DNA of 64,000 bases. Origin: Mucilaginibacter gracilis (lineage in GTDB: Bacteria > Bacteroidota > Bacteroidia > Sphingobacteriales > Sphingobacteriaceae). The notes beneath the pieces were generated by a model. That model had not been told where the DNA came from, searched no databases, and saw nothing but the letters and a program-made list of their open reading frames with translations. Numbering within the stretch: position 1 is the first letter of the stretch; each line of letters starts with the position of its first letter. Shown in pieces: positions 34,302 to 42,978 of this stretch. Made by a program: the position numbers and the translations under genes. The DNA lies in NCBI RefSeq assembly GCF_003633615.1, contig NZ_RBKU01000001.1:5766001-5830000 (forward strand). The letters are read 5' to 3'.

Positions 34302-35672
34302 TTACTTTTTGAATACCAAATCTAAACTTTCAAATATAGCCCTTTTTGCTTTCTCTAATTCAACTTTGCTGTGTGCCGCCGAAATAAAGCCTACCTCGTA
34401 GCCCGATGGCCCCAAATAAATACCACGGTTTAACAATTCGCGGTGCATTAATTTAAATTTTTCCATGCTGGATGCCTCAATTTCTTCGGCACTACGGATG
34501 CTTTCTTTATCGGTAAAGGCAAACCAAAATATGGAGCCTACGCTAAACACTTTAAATTTATAACTGCGCGCGGTGGCAAACCGCTGGATAGACTCGGTAA
34601 ACTCCTGTGTTTTTCCGTTCAAATCCCGGTAAAAACCCAGCCTCAATAATTCTGTTAATTGCGCTATACCTGCAGCCATAGCAACCGGGTTGCCCGATAA
34701 CGTACCTGCCTGATAAACTGGCCCCTCGGGCGATATATTGCTCATTACCTCTTTTGATGCCCCGTAGGCGCCTACCGGTAAACCACCGCCAATAATTTTG
34801 CCGTAGGTAACCATATCAGGCTTAATTTGGTAAAAGCCTGCGGCTCCCTCAAAACCAACACGGAAACCTGATATTACTTCGTCGAAAATTAACAGGGTTT
34901 GGTTTTGGGTGCAAATTTCGCGCAAAAATTGCAGGTACTCTTTTTCCTGCAAAAGCAAACCGTTATTGGCCGGGATGGGCTCAATAATTACGGCAGCTAT
35001 CTGATCCTTAAATTCGTCAAATGCTTTTTTTATGGCTTCCCTGTCGTTTAAAGCCACAACAATGGTTTCATCGGCAAAAGATTTTGGCACGCCTGCCGAT
35101 GAGGTTTCGCCAAAAGTTACCAGGCCCGAACCGGCCTTTACCAGCAATGCATCAACATGGCCGTGATAGCAACCTTCAAATTTTAATATTTTATCGCGCT
35201 TGGTATAACCGCGTGCCAAGCGTATTGCCGACATAACGGCTTCGGTACCCGAGCTTACGAAACGTATTTTTTCGAGGTACTTGTTGTTTTTTAATATCAG
35301 TTCGGCCAAATCGTTTTCTAAGGCGGTTGGCGCACCGAACGACATGCCGTTTTGCATTACCTCGGTTACCTTTTCGCGCACGCGGGCATTGTTATGGCCC
35401 AAAATAAGTGGCCCCCACGAACAGCAAAAATCAATAAACTGGTTACCATCGGCATCCCAAATATGGCAGCCATCGCCCTTTTGAATAAACAGCGGCGTAC
35501 CGTAAACCGATTTAAATGCCCTTACCGGCGAATTAACACCGCCTGGGAAATACGTTTTTGCTTTCTCAAATAATTCGGCAGATTTTTCCCTGCTGATATC
35601 CGGCTTGCCTGTTGTGGTTACCGGTACATCACCCTCATTTCCCGAAAATATCTTTTTAAATGAATCGAACAT
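34302..35672 (-). CDS. hemL: Glutamate-1-semialdehyde 2,1-aminomutase
   Basis: HemL (456 aa) converts glutamate-1-semialdehyde to 5-aminolevulinate using PLP. Motifs are YFPGGVNSPVRAFKSV, FVSSGTEAVMSAIRLARG, the PLP aspartate FDEVISGFRVG and the lysine in TYGKIIGGGLPVGAYG. About 30 residues of N-terminal extension precede the conserved core (MFDSFKKIFSGNEG), and there is no better internal ATG. It works with HemA in the C5 pathway and sits between hemB and the two-component genes. Confidence 0.96.
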   Translation of the reverse strand: MFDSFKKIFSGNEGDVPVTTTGKPDISREKSAELFEKAKTYFPGGVNSPVRAFKSVYGTPLFIQKGDGCHIWDADGNQFIDFCCSWGPLILGHNNARVREKVTEVMQNGMSFGAPTALENDLAELILKNNKYLEKIRFVSSGTEAVMSAIRLARGYTKRDKILKFEGCYHGHVDALLVKAGSGLVTFGETSSAGVPKSFADETIVVALNDREAIKKAFDEFKDQIAAVIIEPIPANNGLLLQEKEYLQFLREICTQNQTLLIFDEVISGFRVGFEGAAGFYQIKPDMVTYGKIIGGGLPVGAYGASKEVMSNISPEGPVYQAGTLSGNPVAMAAGIAQLTELLRLGFYRDLNGKTQEFTESIQRFATARSYKFKVFSVGSIFWFAFTDKESIRSAEEIEASSMEKFKLMHRELLNRGIYLGPSGYEVGFISAAHSKVELEKAKRAIFESLDLVFKK

Positions 35673-35727
35673 GCTTTTTAGGATAAAGGCTGAAAGCTAA
35701 AAGCTAAAAGGCGCCTCTTGTAATATT

Positions 35728-35930
35728 TATAATCGTTTACTATCAACCGTTTCAAAAAACCTTTCAGCTTTCGCCTTTAAGCTTTTACCTCTTTTATAAT
35801 CGTATTATTGTCAACCGTTTCAAAAAACCTTTCAGCTTTCGCCTTTAAGCTTTTACCTGTTTTATAATCGTATTATTGTCAACCGTTTCAAAAAACCTTT
35901 CAGCTTTCGCCTTTAAGCTTTTACCTCTTT
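35728..35930. repeat. Three tandem copies of a 68-bp unit
   Basis: The hemB-hemL spacer holds three copies with exact 68-base spacing: CAACCG occurs at 35744, 35812 and 35880. Each carries CCTTTCAGCTTTCGCCTTTA then AGCTTTTACC. The first copy differs slightly. A partial inverted copy (GGCTGAAAGCTAAAAGCTAAA, around 35686-35712) lies next to hemL, so the transcript can fold. There are no unique spacers, so it is not a CRISPR array. Confidence 0.85.
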
Positions 35931-36901
35931 TAAATCCACCCGTTAACCAAAACCTCTTTGGCGTGATAGGTTAAAATTGCTGTTGCACCTGCGCGGCGTA
36001 TACTGGTTAATACCTCAACCGTGGTACGCTGCTCATTGAGCCAACCATTTTGGGCTGCGGCCTTTACCATGGCATACTCGCCACTTACATTATACGCTGC
36101 AACGGGCAGTTCGGTATTATCTTTAAGTAATTTAATTACATCAAGGTAAGCCAATGCGGGCTTTACCATTAAAAAATCGGCACCCTCGGCTTCGTCTAAA
36201 TTGGCTTCTATTAATGCTTCGCGCTGATTGGCGGGATTCATTTGATAGGTTTTTTTATCGCCAAATTTAGGTGCCGACTCTAAAGCATCCCTAAACGGGC
36301 CATAAAATGCACTGGCATACTTGGCCGAGTACGACATAATGGATACGTTGCTGAACTTATGATCGTCGAGTACGTTACGGATGTAAGCTACCCGGCCATC
36401 CATCATGTCCGACGGGGCAACAATATCTGCGCCTGCCTGCGCATGGGCAAGGGCCATTTTGCCTAATATTTCGAGCGTTTCATCGTTTAATATCTCGCCG
36501 TTTTCAACAAGGCCATCGTGCCCGTCGCTACTGTATGGGTCCATTGCAACATCGGTTACAACGCATACTTCGGGGAAATTCTTTTTCACTTCGCGTATGG
36601 CGCGCAGGTATAAGCTTTGCTCGCGATGGCTTTCGGTTGCATATTTATCTTTTAATGCCTCTTCGATGTTTGGAAACAGATCAAAAGACATTAAACCCAA
36701 TTTGGCGCAGGCCTCAACCTCGCGCAACAAATTATCGATAGAATAACGGTAGATGCCCGGCATTGATGCAACTTCCGTTTTTTTGTTAGCGCCATCAATA
36801 ATAAAGAGCGGAAATATCAAATTAGCTGCGCTAATATGCGTTTCCTGAACCATTTGGCGTATTACCTCACTTTTCCTGTTTCTTCTTGGTCGTTGTAGCA
36901 T
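35930..36901 (-). CDS. hemB: Delta-aminolevulinic acid dehydratase
   Basis: HemB (323 aa) condenses two 5-aminolevulinates into porphobilinogen. It shows VVTDVAMDPYSSDGHDGLVE, where Asp and Ser replace the zinc cysteines of the metal-dependent type, and the schiff-base lysines in SYSAKYASAFYGPF and FLMVKPALAYLD. This suggests a Mg-type rather than a Zn-type enzyme. Its upstream spacer contains family-2 repeats. Confidence 0.95.
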   Translation of the reverse strand: MLQRPRRNRKSEVIRQMVQETHISAANLIFPLFIIDGANKKTEVASMPGIYRYSIDNLLREVEACAKLGLMSFDLFPNIEEALKDKYATESHREQSLYLRAIREVKKNFPEVCVVTDVAMDPYSSDGHDGLVENGEILNDETLEILGKMALAHAQAGADIVAPSDMMDGRVAYIRNVLDDHKFSNVSIMSYSAKYASAFYGPFRDALESAPKFGDKKTYQMNPANQREALIEANLDEAEGADFLMVKPALAYLDVIKLLKDNTELPVAAYNVSGEYAMVKAAAQNGWLNEQRTTVEVLTSIRRAGATAILTYHAKEVLVNGWI

Positions 36902-36903
36902 AA

Positions 36904-36940
36904 AGCCCCCTCTAAATCTCCCCCGGTAGGGGAGACTTTT
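36904..36940. repeat. GC-rich spacer repeat (family 2), inverted
   Basis: GCCCCCTCTAAATCTCCCCC followed by GGTAGGGGAGACTTTT is the reverse complement (with few changes) of the unit before ilvB (15028). It lies directly upstream of hemB. Confidence 0.75.
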
Positions 36941-36970
36941 TATTTATCACTTATTTTTATTTTTCAATAG

Positions 36971-37001
36971 CCCTCCCTACCGGGGAGGGTTGGGTGGGGC
37001 C
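36971..37001. repeat. GC-rich spacer repeat (family 2 relative)
   Basis: CCCTCCCTACCGGGGAGGG then TTGGGTGGGGCC forms a short palindrome. It abuts the hemCD stop codon at 37001-37003. Confidence 0.65.
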
Positions 37002-38575
37002 TACATCCCAAATACAGCTTCGGCTAAACCCACTTCATCGGGCGAAAACGGCAGCTTGTATGGTATACCCATTTCGTCGAACTTTTTGCCTGTTGATTTA
37101 CCAATGGCAATCACTTTTTGATTTGGTTCCATCAAATTATCTACAAAATAAGCATCAACATTTGATGGACTGGTGAAAACAACTATATCGGCATAGGTTT
37201 TTTTAATATTATCGAGTGCTACGGTTTCGTAAACGGGCAGGTCGATAATTTTGGTATCGGCAGATAAAGCCTGGTGTATGCTGCGCATAGGGCTTTCGGC
37301 ACCAGGGAAAAGCACGGTAGTACCGTTTGCCAGTTTAGCAAATTCGGTTGCTACATCGGCACTGTCAATGCCTTCGCCGGTATAATCGGCTAAAACACCT
37401 AAGCGGCGTAACGTATTTTCAGATCCGCTACCCATAACCCCAAATTTTACGTTTTTAGAGAACTGGGGTTTTAACTCAAAAAAGTATTCAACCGCGTTTT
37501 TGCTGGTAAAAAATATCCAGTCAACATTTTTTAAAATATAGGGGTCGAGCTTGGTAATAACGGGCACGGTGCGTATTAACGAGCGCGCCTCAACTGCTAT
37601 CCCCAATTTTTCGACAGCCTTCCGGAAATAACTTTGGTCGGACAGGTCGCGCGAAATAAAAACCGATTTAACAAACTGGCGGTTTTTATCAAAATAAGGC
37701 ACAATTTTTTCGGCCAAACCCTCGGTGGTATCACTCTCTAAATATAACCTATCCGGAAAGGCCTCGCCTTCGTCGGCCTTAGAGGTAAATACCTGGTAAA
37801 CACCATCGTTCTTGCGGCAATAACAGCCCAAAGGCAGGTGGCAGCCCCCGCCAAATAACTGGAGCAACTTACGCTCAACGGCAAGTTCTTGGGCAACATC
37901 TGCATGGTGTAATACTTGCAGAGCCTCAAAAAGTTCGGTATCCTGCTCGCGTATTTGTATGGCTAAAACGCCCTGTGCGGGTGCGGGTATCAGTTCGGTT
38001 GGGGCAAGTTCTTCAACATGCAGGTCGCTCAAATCAAGGCCCAGCCGTACAACGCCGGCTTTGGCTATCATTATGGCATCGTAACTTTCGTTACGCAATT
38101 TGCCAATGCGTGTTGGCACGTTGCCCCGTAAATCTTCAATTTCCAAATCGGGCCTTATGGCCAGCAGTTGCGCCTTGCGGCGATTAGACGAAGTACCAAC
38201 AATGCCACCATATTTAACCGATAGTTTTTGATGAACATCAACACAATCCTTCAATATCAGCAAAAGTTCGGCAGGGTCTTCCCTTTCAGAAACTGCCGCT
38301 ATGATAAGCCCCGGAGGGTTTTCGGTAGGCAAATCTTTGTGCGAATGCACAGCCATATCTATAGAGCCTTCCAATAATTCTTCTTCAAGTTCTTTGGTAA
38401 AAAAACCTTTACCTTCAAGCTTATCAAAACTTAAATTCAGTATACGGTCGCCCATGGTTTTAATAATTTTAAGCTCCGCTTCAATATTTTTTTCAGCCAG
38501 CCTATCCTTAACAAAATTTGCCTGCCATAAAGCCAGGTCACTTCCACGCGTACCAATAATGAGTTTCCGATCCAA
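37001..38575 (-). CDS. hemC/hemD: HemC-HemD fusion: hydroxymethylbilane synthase/uroporphyrinogen-III synthase
   Basis: This 524 aa bifunctional protein has two parts. Residues 1-305 are porphobilinogen deaminase: IIGTRGSDLALWQANFVKD, MAVHSHKDLPT, and the dipyrromethane cysteine in FGGGCHLPLGCY. From about 310 it is a HemD domain: SVFISRDLSDQSYFRKAVEK, WIFFTSKNAVEYFFE, GEGIDSADVATEFAKL and VVFTSPSNVDAYF. The fusion passes the unstable hydroxymethylbilane directly to ring closure. Both parts look complete. Confidence 0.93.
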   Translation of the reverse strand: MDRKLIIGTRGSDLALWQANFVKDRLAEKNIEAELKIIKTMGDRILNLSFDKLEGKGFFTKELEEELLEGSIDMAVHSHKDLPTENPPGLIIAAVSEREDPAELLLILKDCVDVHQKLSVKYGGIVGTSSNRRKAQLLAIRPDLEIEDLRGNVPTRIGKLRNESYDAIMIAKAGVVRLGLDLSDLHVEELAPTELIPAPAQGVLAIQIREQDTELFEALQVLHHADVAQELAVERKLLQLFGGGCHLPLGCYCRKNDGVYQVFTSKADEGEAFPDRLYLESDTTEGLAEKIVPYFDKNRQFVKSVFISRDLSDQSYFRKAVEKLGIAVEARSLIRTVPVITKLDPYILKNVDWIFFTSKNAVEYFFELKPQFSKNVKFGVMGSGSENTLRRLGVLADYTGEGIDSADVATEFAKLANGTTVLFPGAESPMRSIHQALSADTKIIDLPVYETVALDNIKKTYADIVVFTSPSNVDAYFVDNLMEPNQKVIAIGKSTGKKFDEMGIPYKLPFSPDEVGLAEAVFGM

Positions 38576-38669
38576 TTTTTATTTTTTTTTTGCAACGCAA
38601 ATTTAACTTTTAAATAGAGTTAAGCGCAATTTTTGTTTTAATGTGAAGATAGTTTGACTAAACAATAAA

Positions 38670-39503
38670 TTAGTACTGAGGAATATTTTTATTACTGCGC
38701 CCTCTATATATTCTTAATAAGCTTTCGAGCTTGCGCCTATCAATGTCGAGATCGCCAATATCAAGCCGTTTCGCCCCTGATGGGTTATCGTAAACAAAAT
38801 AATGGTGCCTTGTTTTACCGGTTTGTACCGCTATTACGTCTTCATTATATATTTCACCCCATTCGTAAAAAGGGATTTCGAATGTTCTAATTCCTTTGTT
38901 GCTCAATACAATTCGAGGTGTATTATTTTTATGTTTTTTGATGCCAAAATAGGTGATAAATAAACCTATTACAATTATTGCTGCCCCTAAAAAATGAGTG
39001 TCTGGTTCAATAAAAAAGTAAGTACTGCCGCATACCATTGCAATACCTAATATAATTTCGCCAAGTGTTTTCTTTTTTGAATAGTGAATTTCTGTTTCGT
39101 CGGCAACTGAATAATCTTCAATAAAAACATCCGGTTGGGCTAATTTATATTGCAAGCTATTTAGCTTTCTTTTGTCGGCGGCGGTACGTATTTCTGTCTT
39201 TTCAAAAAAACTACCATCTTTCCAAATCAATTTCTCTTTTACCGCACGTTTTTTTAGTTCGTTTACGTTGCTTACATTTTCAAATGCCCATATACGCCAG
39301 CGCGTTATCATTACACTCCAATACAACCAAGCCAAAATAAAACTGGCTACTATCCCTATAAATATAAAATATGCGGGTGGTTGAAATTGAACAAACATGT
39401 AAGCTGTTAGGCACATTACACCTACCATAATAAAAGTAACAGGCAAATTAACAATGCGATGCCCCCTTTTTAAAGCTTCGTCAACAGTAACGGTTTCGTA
39501 CAT
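38670..39503 (-). CDS. Hypothetical membrane protein within the haem operon
   Basis: This 277 aa protein has two N-terminal helices (about 20-65) and two more (about 150-190). Charged regions contain KKRAVKEKLIWKDGSFFEKT, and the C-terminal part has KGIRTFEIPFYEWGEIYNED, reminiscent of PH-like (bPH) domains. I do not recognise a family. It is more AT-rich than the flanking hem genes, with looser codon use. It sits between hemA and hemCD, so it is probably co-transcribed. Confidence 0.65.
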   Translation of the reverse strand: MYETVTVDEALKRGHRIVNLPVTFIMVGVMCLTAYMFVQFQPPAYFIFIGIVASFILAWLYWSVMITRWRIWAFENVSNVNELKKRAVKEKLIWKDGSFFEKTEIRTAADKRKLNSLQYKLAQPDVFIEDYSVADETEIHYSKKKTLGEIILGIAMVCGSTYFFIEPDTHFLGAAIIVIGLFITYFGIKKHKNNTPRIVLSNKGIRTFEIPFYEWGEIYNEDVIAVQTGKTRHHYFVYDNPSGAKRLDIGDLDIDRRKLESLLRIYRGRSNKNIPQY

Positions 39504-39691
39504 ATCAGCGGTTTTTATACTACTAATATAGCGCAGAAAAAATGTTCGGAAATTTTTAAAATAAACTAAACCTGGTGTAATGTTAATCGTGTAATAACGG
39601 AGTCTTTAGCCCCAAGTCTTAAGTTCTAAGTCAAAAAGAGAATAATCTAACTTTTGACTAAATACTTAGTACTATTAACTAAACCTGGTTG

Positions 39692-40924
39692 TTAATTATG
39701 GGTATTGTTCACAAAAATTTCTTTAGCCATTACCATAGGTACGCTAATGTATTTTTTTTCCATGTAGTCCATAATTTTTTCTAGTACCTCGCGGCTTTGT
39801 ACATCCAGGGTTTCTACCTCGTCGGCAAAAACGGAGTTTAATGCTCTGTGCCTTATTTCCTTAATTTTTTCGGGAACCTGGCGCATGGCTAACTCTATCT
39901 GGCGTTGCTTTAACAGGGGCAAAAACTCGCCTATGTTGTTTTCAATAATGCGTTCGGCGTGTACCAGTTCCTGGTAGCGCTCTTGCAGGTTATTTTTAGC
40001 AACCTCGTTAAGCGAGTGTACCTCGATAAAGTTTACCGGAAACTGCTCCAATACCTCGGGAGCGGTATCGTTAGGGATGGCTAAATCAACAATTGTTTTT
40101 TTGTTGGTTTCGCCGTTAAGCAGTGTACTGTAAATTTCGGGTGTTATAATAGGGCTCACGGCCGATGTACAGGTAATAATTACATCAAAACCCTGATTAA
40201 AGTTTTTCAATTCGTGTAAATCAAAGGCTTCGCCACCTAAATCGGCAGCCAATGCCTGCGCTTTTGATAAGGTGCGGTTAAATACCGAGAAGTTTGAAAA
40301 TTTATGTTTTTGAAGGTATTTTGAAATATTGCGGTTAGTTTCGCCGGCTCCAATAATTAATACCCTGGCATTGGTACAAAGTTTAAGGTCTTTTAATTTG
40401 CGATAGGCTAATGATACTACCGAAATTGGTTTGCGTGCTATCAGCGTATCGGTGTAAACCTCTTTAGCTGTTTTTACCACGCGGCTCATCACCATTCGCA
40501 GGTAATCGCCGGTAAGGCCTGCTTCTTTACAGCTTTCGTATGCTTTGCGCACCTGGGCCAGTATTTCTTTTTCGCCAACGATGAGGCTTTCGAGCGAGCA
40601 CGACATTCGGAGTAAATGATTAAGCGCTTCCTGATCCTGATAGATAGATACGCCGCTTAAAAAAGCTTTCATATACCCGTCGCAAATACCAATTTGCAGG
40701 GCTTCAATAAATTTTTCGGTAAAGTCTTTATCAACGGCATGCGATGTTGCCATTACAAACTCAACACGGTTGCAGGTAGCCAGGTAAAAAAGCTCCGGAA
40801 TTTGAAATTCAGCTTTGAGCTGTTGAAGTTTTGGAGTGAGATTTTCCTGACAAATAACCAGTTTACCCAGTTCTTTCAGTTCGATCTGCTTGTGCGTAAA
40901 AGCTATAATTTTTAGATACTTCAA
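39692..40924 (-). CDS. hemA: Glutamyl-tRNA reductase
   Basis: HemA (410 aa) reduces glutamyl-tRNA(Glu) to glutamate-1-semialdehyde with NADPH. The nucleophilic cysteine is in YLATCNRVEFV (about Cys50), followed by CSLESLIVGEKEILAQVRKA and the NADPH domain VLIIGAGETNRNISKYLQ. A C-terminal dimerisation helix region follows. It is the first gene of the haem operon and makes the committed precursor of HemL. Confidence 0.95.
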   Translation of the reverse strand: MKYLKIIAFTHKQIELKELGKLVICQENLTPKLQQLKAEFQIPELFYLATCNRVEFVMATSHAVDKDFTEKFIEALQIGICDGYMKAFLSGVSIYQDQEALNHLLRMSCSLESLIVGEKEILAQVRKAYESCKEAGLTGDYLRMVMSRVVKTAKEVYTDTLIARKPISVVSLAYRKLKDLKLCTNARVLIIGAGETNRNISKYLQKHKFSNFSVFNRTLSKAQALAADLGGEAFDLHELKNFNQGFDVIITCTSAVSPIITPEIYSTLLNGETNKKTIVDLAIPNDTAPEVLEQFPVNFIEVHSLNEVAKNNLQERYQELVHAERIIENNIGEFLPLLKQRQIELAMRQVPEKIKEIRHRALNSVFADEVETLDVQSREVLEKIMDYMEKKYISVPMVMAKEIFVNNTHN

Positions 40925-41107
40925 AACAGTTTAAATAAGACCCCACAAAAGTAATATCCCCACAACGATGCAATGTCAACACTTTGTCAAACAACTTCAA
41001 TTTAGAATGGTTATAAACTAAGCCTAAACGCAGTTTGTTTGCACTATTGGGGCATAAATAAACGTAAATATATCCAAAGCCAACAGGCCAAAACAAAATA
41101 TTATACT
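40925..41107. other. Divergent spacer hemA / DoxX-like gene
   Basis: This 183-base AT-rich gap should hold the promoters of the haem operon (minus strand) and of the DoxX-like gene. No clear operator or repeat was recognised. Confidence 0.4.
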
Positions 41108-41479
41108 ATGCAGACAATTAAAACAACATGCCTTGTAATTATGATAATTGCCTACATTTTTGCGGGCGCAAACCACTTCCGCAGTCCCGATGGATATATC
41201 AAAATTATACCACCCTATTTGCCCTACCCGCAACTGCTCAACATGCTTGCCGGCGTTTTTGAAATAACCTTTGCCCTAATGCTCATATTCCCCGCTACAC
41301 GGCAACTGGCCGCCTGGGGTATTATTTTAATGCTGATAGCTTTTATGCCCGTACACATTTACATGCTGCAAAATGCACCCATGAAAATGGGCGGTCTTAC
41401 CGTTACCAGGGCCATTGCCTTAATAAGGCTACCCTTGCAGGCGGTACTTATAGCCTGGGCATGGTGGGTTGGTAAATAA
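41108..41479 (+). CDS. DoxX-like membrane protein
   Basis: This 123 aa protein has four predicted membrane helices. AYIFAGANHFRSPDGYIKII near the N-terminus and YPQLLNMLAGVFEITFALML are typical of the DoxX/DUF-type small membrane proteins. Function is unknown. The ATG at 41108 (MQTIKTTCLVIMI) starts the first helix; 23 upstream in-frame codons are polar and unlikely. An RDD protein follows. Confidence 0.75.
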   Translation: MQTIKTTCLVIMIIAYIFAGANHFRSPDGYIKIIPPYLPYPQLLNMLAGVFEITFALMLIFPATRQLAAWGIILMLIAFMPVHIYMLQNAPMKMGGLTVTRAIALIRLPLQAVLIAWAWWVGK

Positions 41480-41509
41480 TAACTGAGGAAAGATGCTAGA
41501 TAAATAAGA

Positions 41510-41998
41510 ATGGTTAACTTGCTTATCATTTACATGGACATGGATCACGACTTTGTAGCCACTAAACCTTATTTAAAGTTAAGAATATTTGCTACTCTTA
41601 TTGACTATGGGATATATATAACTCTTTTTTGCTTTTATATTACTTTGGTTGGTAAAGAAACAGGCCCAGGCACCTCGACCGTTACAGGCTTACCCGCCCT
41701 CCCCTTGTTTTTATTTTGGCTGGTTTATTTTGTTGGCCTTGAAGCCATATATGGAGCTACACCCGGACATGATGTTTTTAAATTGAAAGTAACCAAAGTA
41801 ACCGGTAGCAAAATTAGCTTTGCCGATGCCTTTAAACGTAGACTTTGCGATCCATTAGATATTTTTATATGGGGTTTACCAGCTATTATTTGCATTTTAA
41901 AAACAGATAAACACCAAAGAATAGGCGACCTTTTTGCTGATACTATAGTTGTAAAAAGAGATGCTATAATCGCCGATAAATTAGTTAATACCTTATGA
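41510..41998 (+). CDS. RDD-family membrane protein
   Basis: This 162 aa protein has the RDD-type first helix (LRIFATLIDYGIYITLFCF), a central YGATPGHDVFKLKVTK and a closing QRIGDLFADTIVVKR. Function is unknown. Alternative starts exist at 41534 and 41540. The gene overlaps the next ATG by 4 bases, indicating an operon with the alpha/beta hydrolase. Confidence 0.8.
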   Translation: MVNLLIIYMDMDHDFVATKPYLKLRIFATLIDYGIYITLFCFYITLVGKETGPGTSTVTGLPALPLFLFWLVYFVGLEAIYGATPGHDVFKLKVTKVTGSKISFADAFKRRLCDPLDIFIWGLPAIICILKTDKHQRIGDLFADTIVVKRDAIIADKLVNTL

Positions 41999-42828
41999 TA
42001 AAAAAAGAAACCTATACCATACCCGGTGCCAAAGGCCGCAACATGCTGATGGACCTTACCTTTAACGATGCTAACCCCAAAGCTCCCTTGGTAATATTTG
42101 CCCATGGTTTTAAGGGGTTTAAAGATTGGGGAACGCATAATATGGTTGCCAATTATTTTGCAACGCATGGTTTTAGATACTTGAAGTTCAATTTTTCGCA
42201 CAACGGAACCACGCCTGACCAACCTGTTGATTTTGTTGACCTGATTGCTTTTGGAGATAATACCTTCTCGATAGAACTGGACGATTTAAAGGCCGTTATA
42301 GATTTTGCCTGTAACGGCACAGCCATACCTGCCGCCAACGAGGTTTTTTTAATTGGCCACAGCATGGGCGGCGGCATTAGTATTATAAAGGCTGCCGAGG
42401 ATGGCCGGATTGCCAGGTTGGTAACTTTTGCATCTATATCGGTATTTTACAACCTTTGGGCTAAAAACGCGGAGGCACAATGGAAATTACAAGGTGTAAT
42501 GTATGTTAATAATGCGCGCACCAACCAGCAAATGCCTTTACATGTAGGTATACTAAACGATTTGGAACAACACCCGGGCCGCCTTGATATTATTAAACAA
42601 GCGGCTAAGGTAACGCAACCCTGGCTCATTTTTCATGGCGATAAAGATACCAGCGTACCACTTAAACACGCCCAAGATTTACACACCGCGCAACCAAACG
42701 CCAAACTGATAATAATGAAAGGTGGCGACCATGTTTTTGGAGCCTCGCACCCTTATACCGAAGATACTTTACCTAAACCGCTTTTGGAGTTTTGCGAGAT
42801 GAGCGTGGCGTTTTTTTCTGAACCGTAA
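41995..42828 (+). CDS. Alpha/beta-hydrolase (dienelactone/esterase type)
   Basis: This 277 aa cytoplasmic hydrolase has the nucleophile elbow FLIGHSMGGGIS, the oxyanion region FAHGFKGFKDWG, the acid in FHGDKDTSVP and the histidine in GGDHVFGASHP. All catalytic residues are present. Substrate is unknown. It is translationally coupled to the RDD gene. Confidence 0.88.
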   Translation: MIKKETYTIPGAKGRNMLMDLTFNDANPKAPLVIFAHGFKGFKDWGTHNMVANYFATHGFRYLKFNFSHNGTTPDQPVDFVDLIAFGDNTFSIELDDLKAVIDFACNGTAIPAANEVFLIGHSMGGGISIIKAAEDGRIARLVTFASISVFYNLWAKNAEAQWKLQGVMYVNNARTNQQMPLHVGILNDLEQHPGRLDIIKQAAKVTQPWLIFHGDKDTSVPLKHAQDLHTAQPNAKLIIMKGGDHVFGASHPYTEDTLPKPLLEFCEMSVAFFSEP

Positions 42829-42899
42829 TTTTTGGAATTATATAATTACCAGAATGTGATTTAACTCCCTCAACTGTTGTTAGTACGAGTGATAGCGGG

Positions 42900-42965
42900 G
42901 CAATCGCACGTAAGCAAAGTGGGCGAAAATGCTTACGTGCGGTTGCTTCATTCTTCGCAATGACA
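42900..42965. repeat. GCAATCGCACGTAAGCA palindrome with TCGCAATGACAA tail
   Basis: Arms 42900-42916 and 42930-42946 pair over 17 bases with one mismatch, followed by a conserved tail ending TTCGCAATGACAA. A related element is at 52171-52246. It lies between two convergent genes and may act as a bidirectional terminator. Confidence 0.8.
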
Positions 42966-42978
42966 AGTTTTTCAATAA

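Noticed and set aside
35728..35930. Possible CRISPR array
   Set aside because: The units are direct 68-bp copies with no unique spacers between them and no cas genes nearby.
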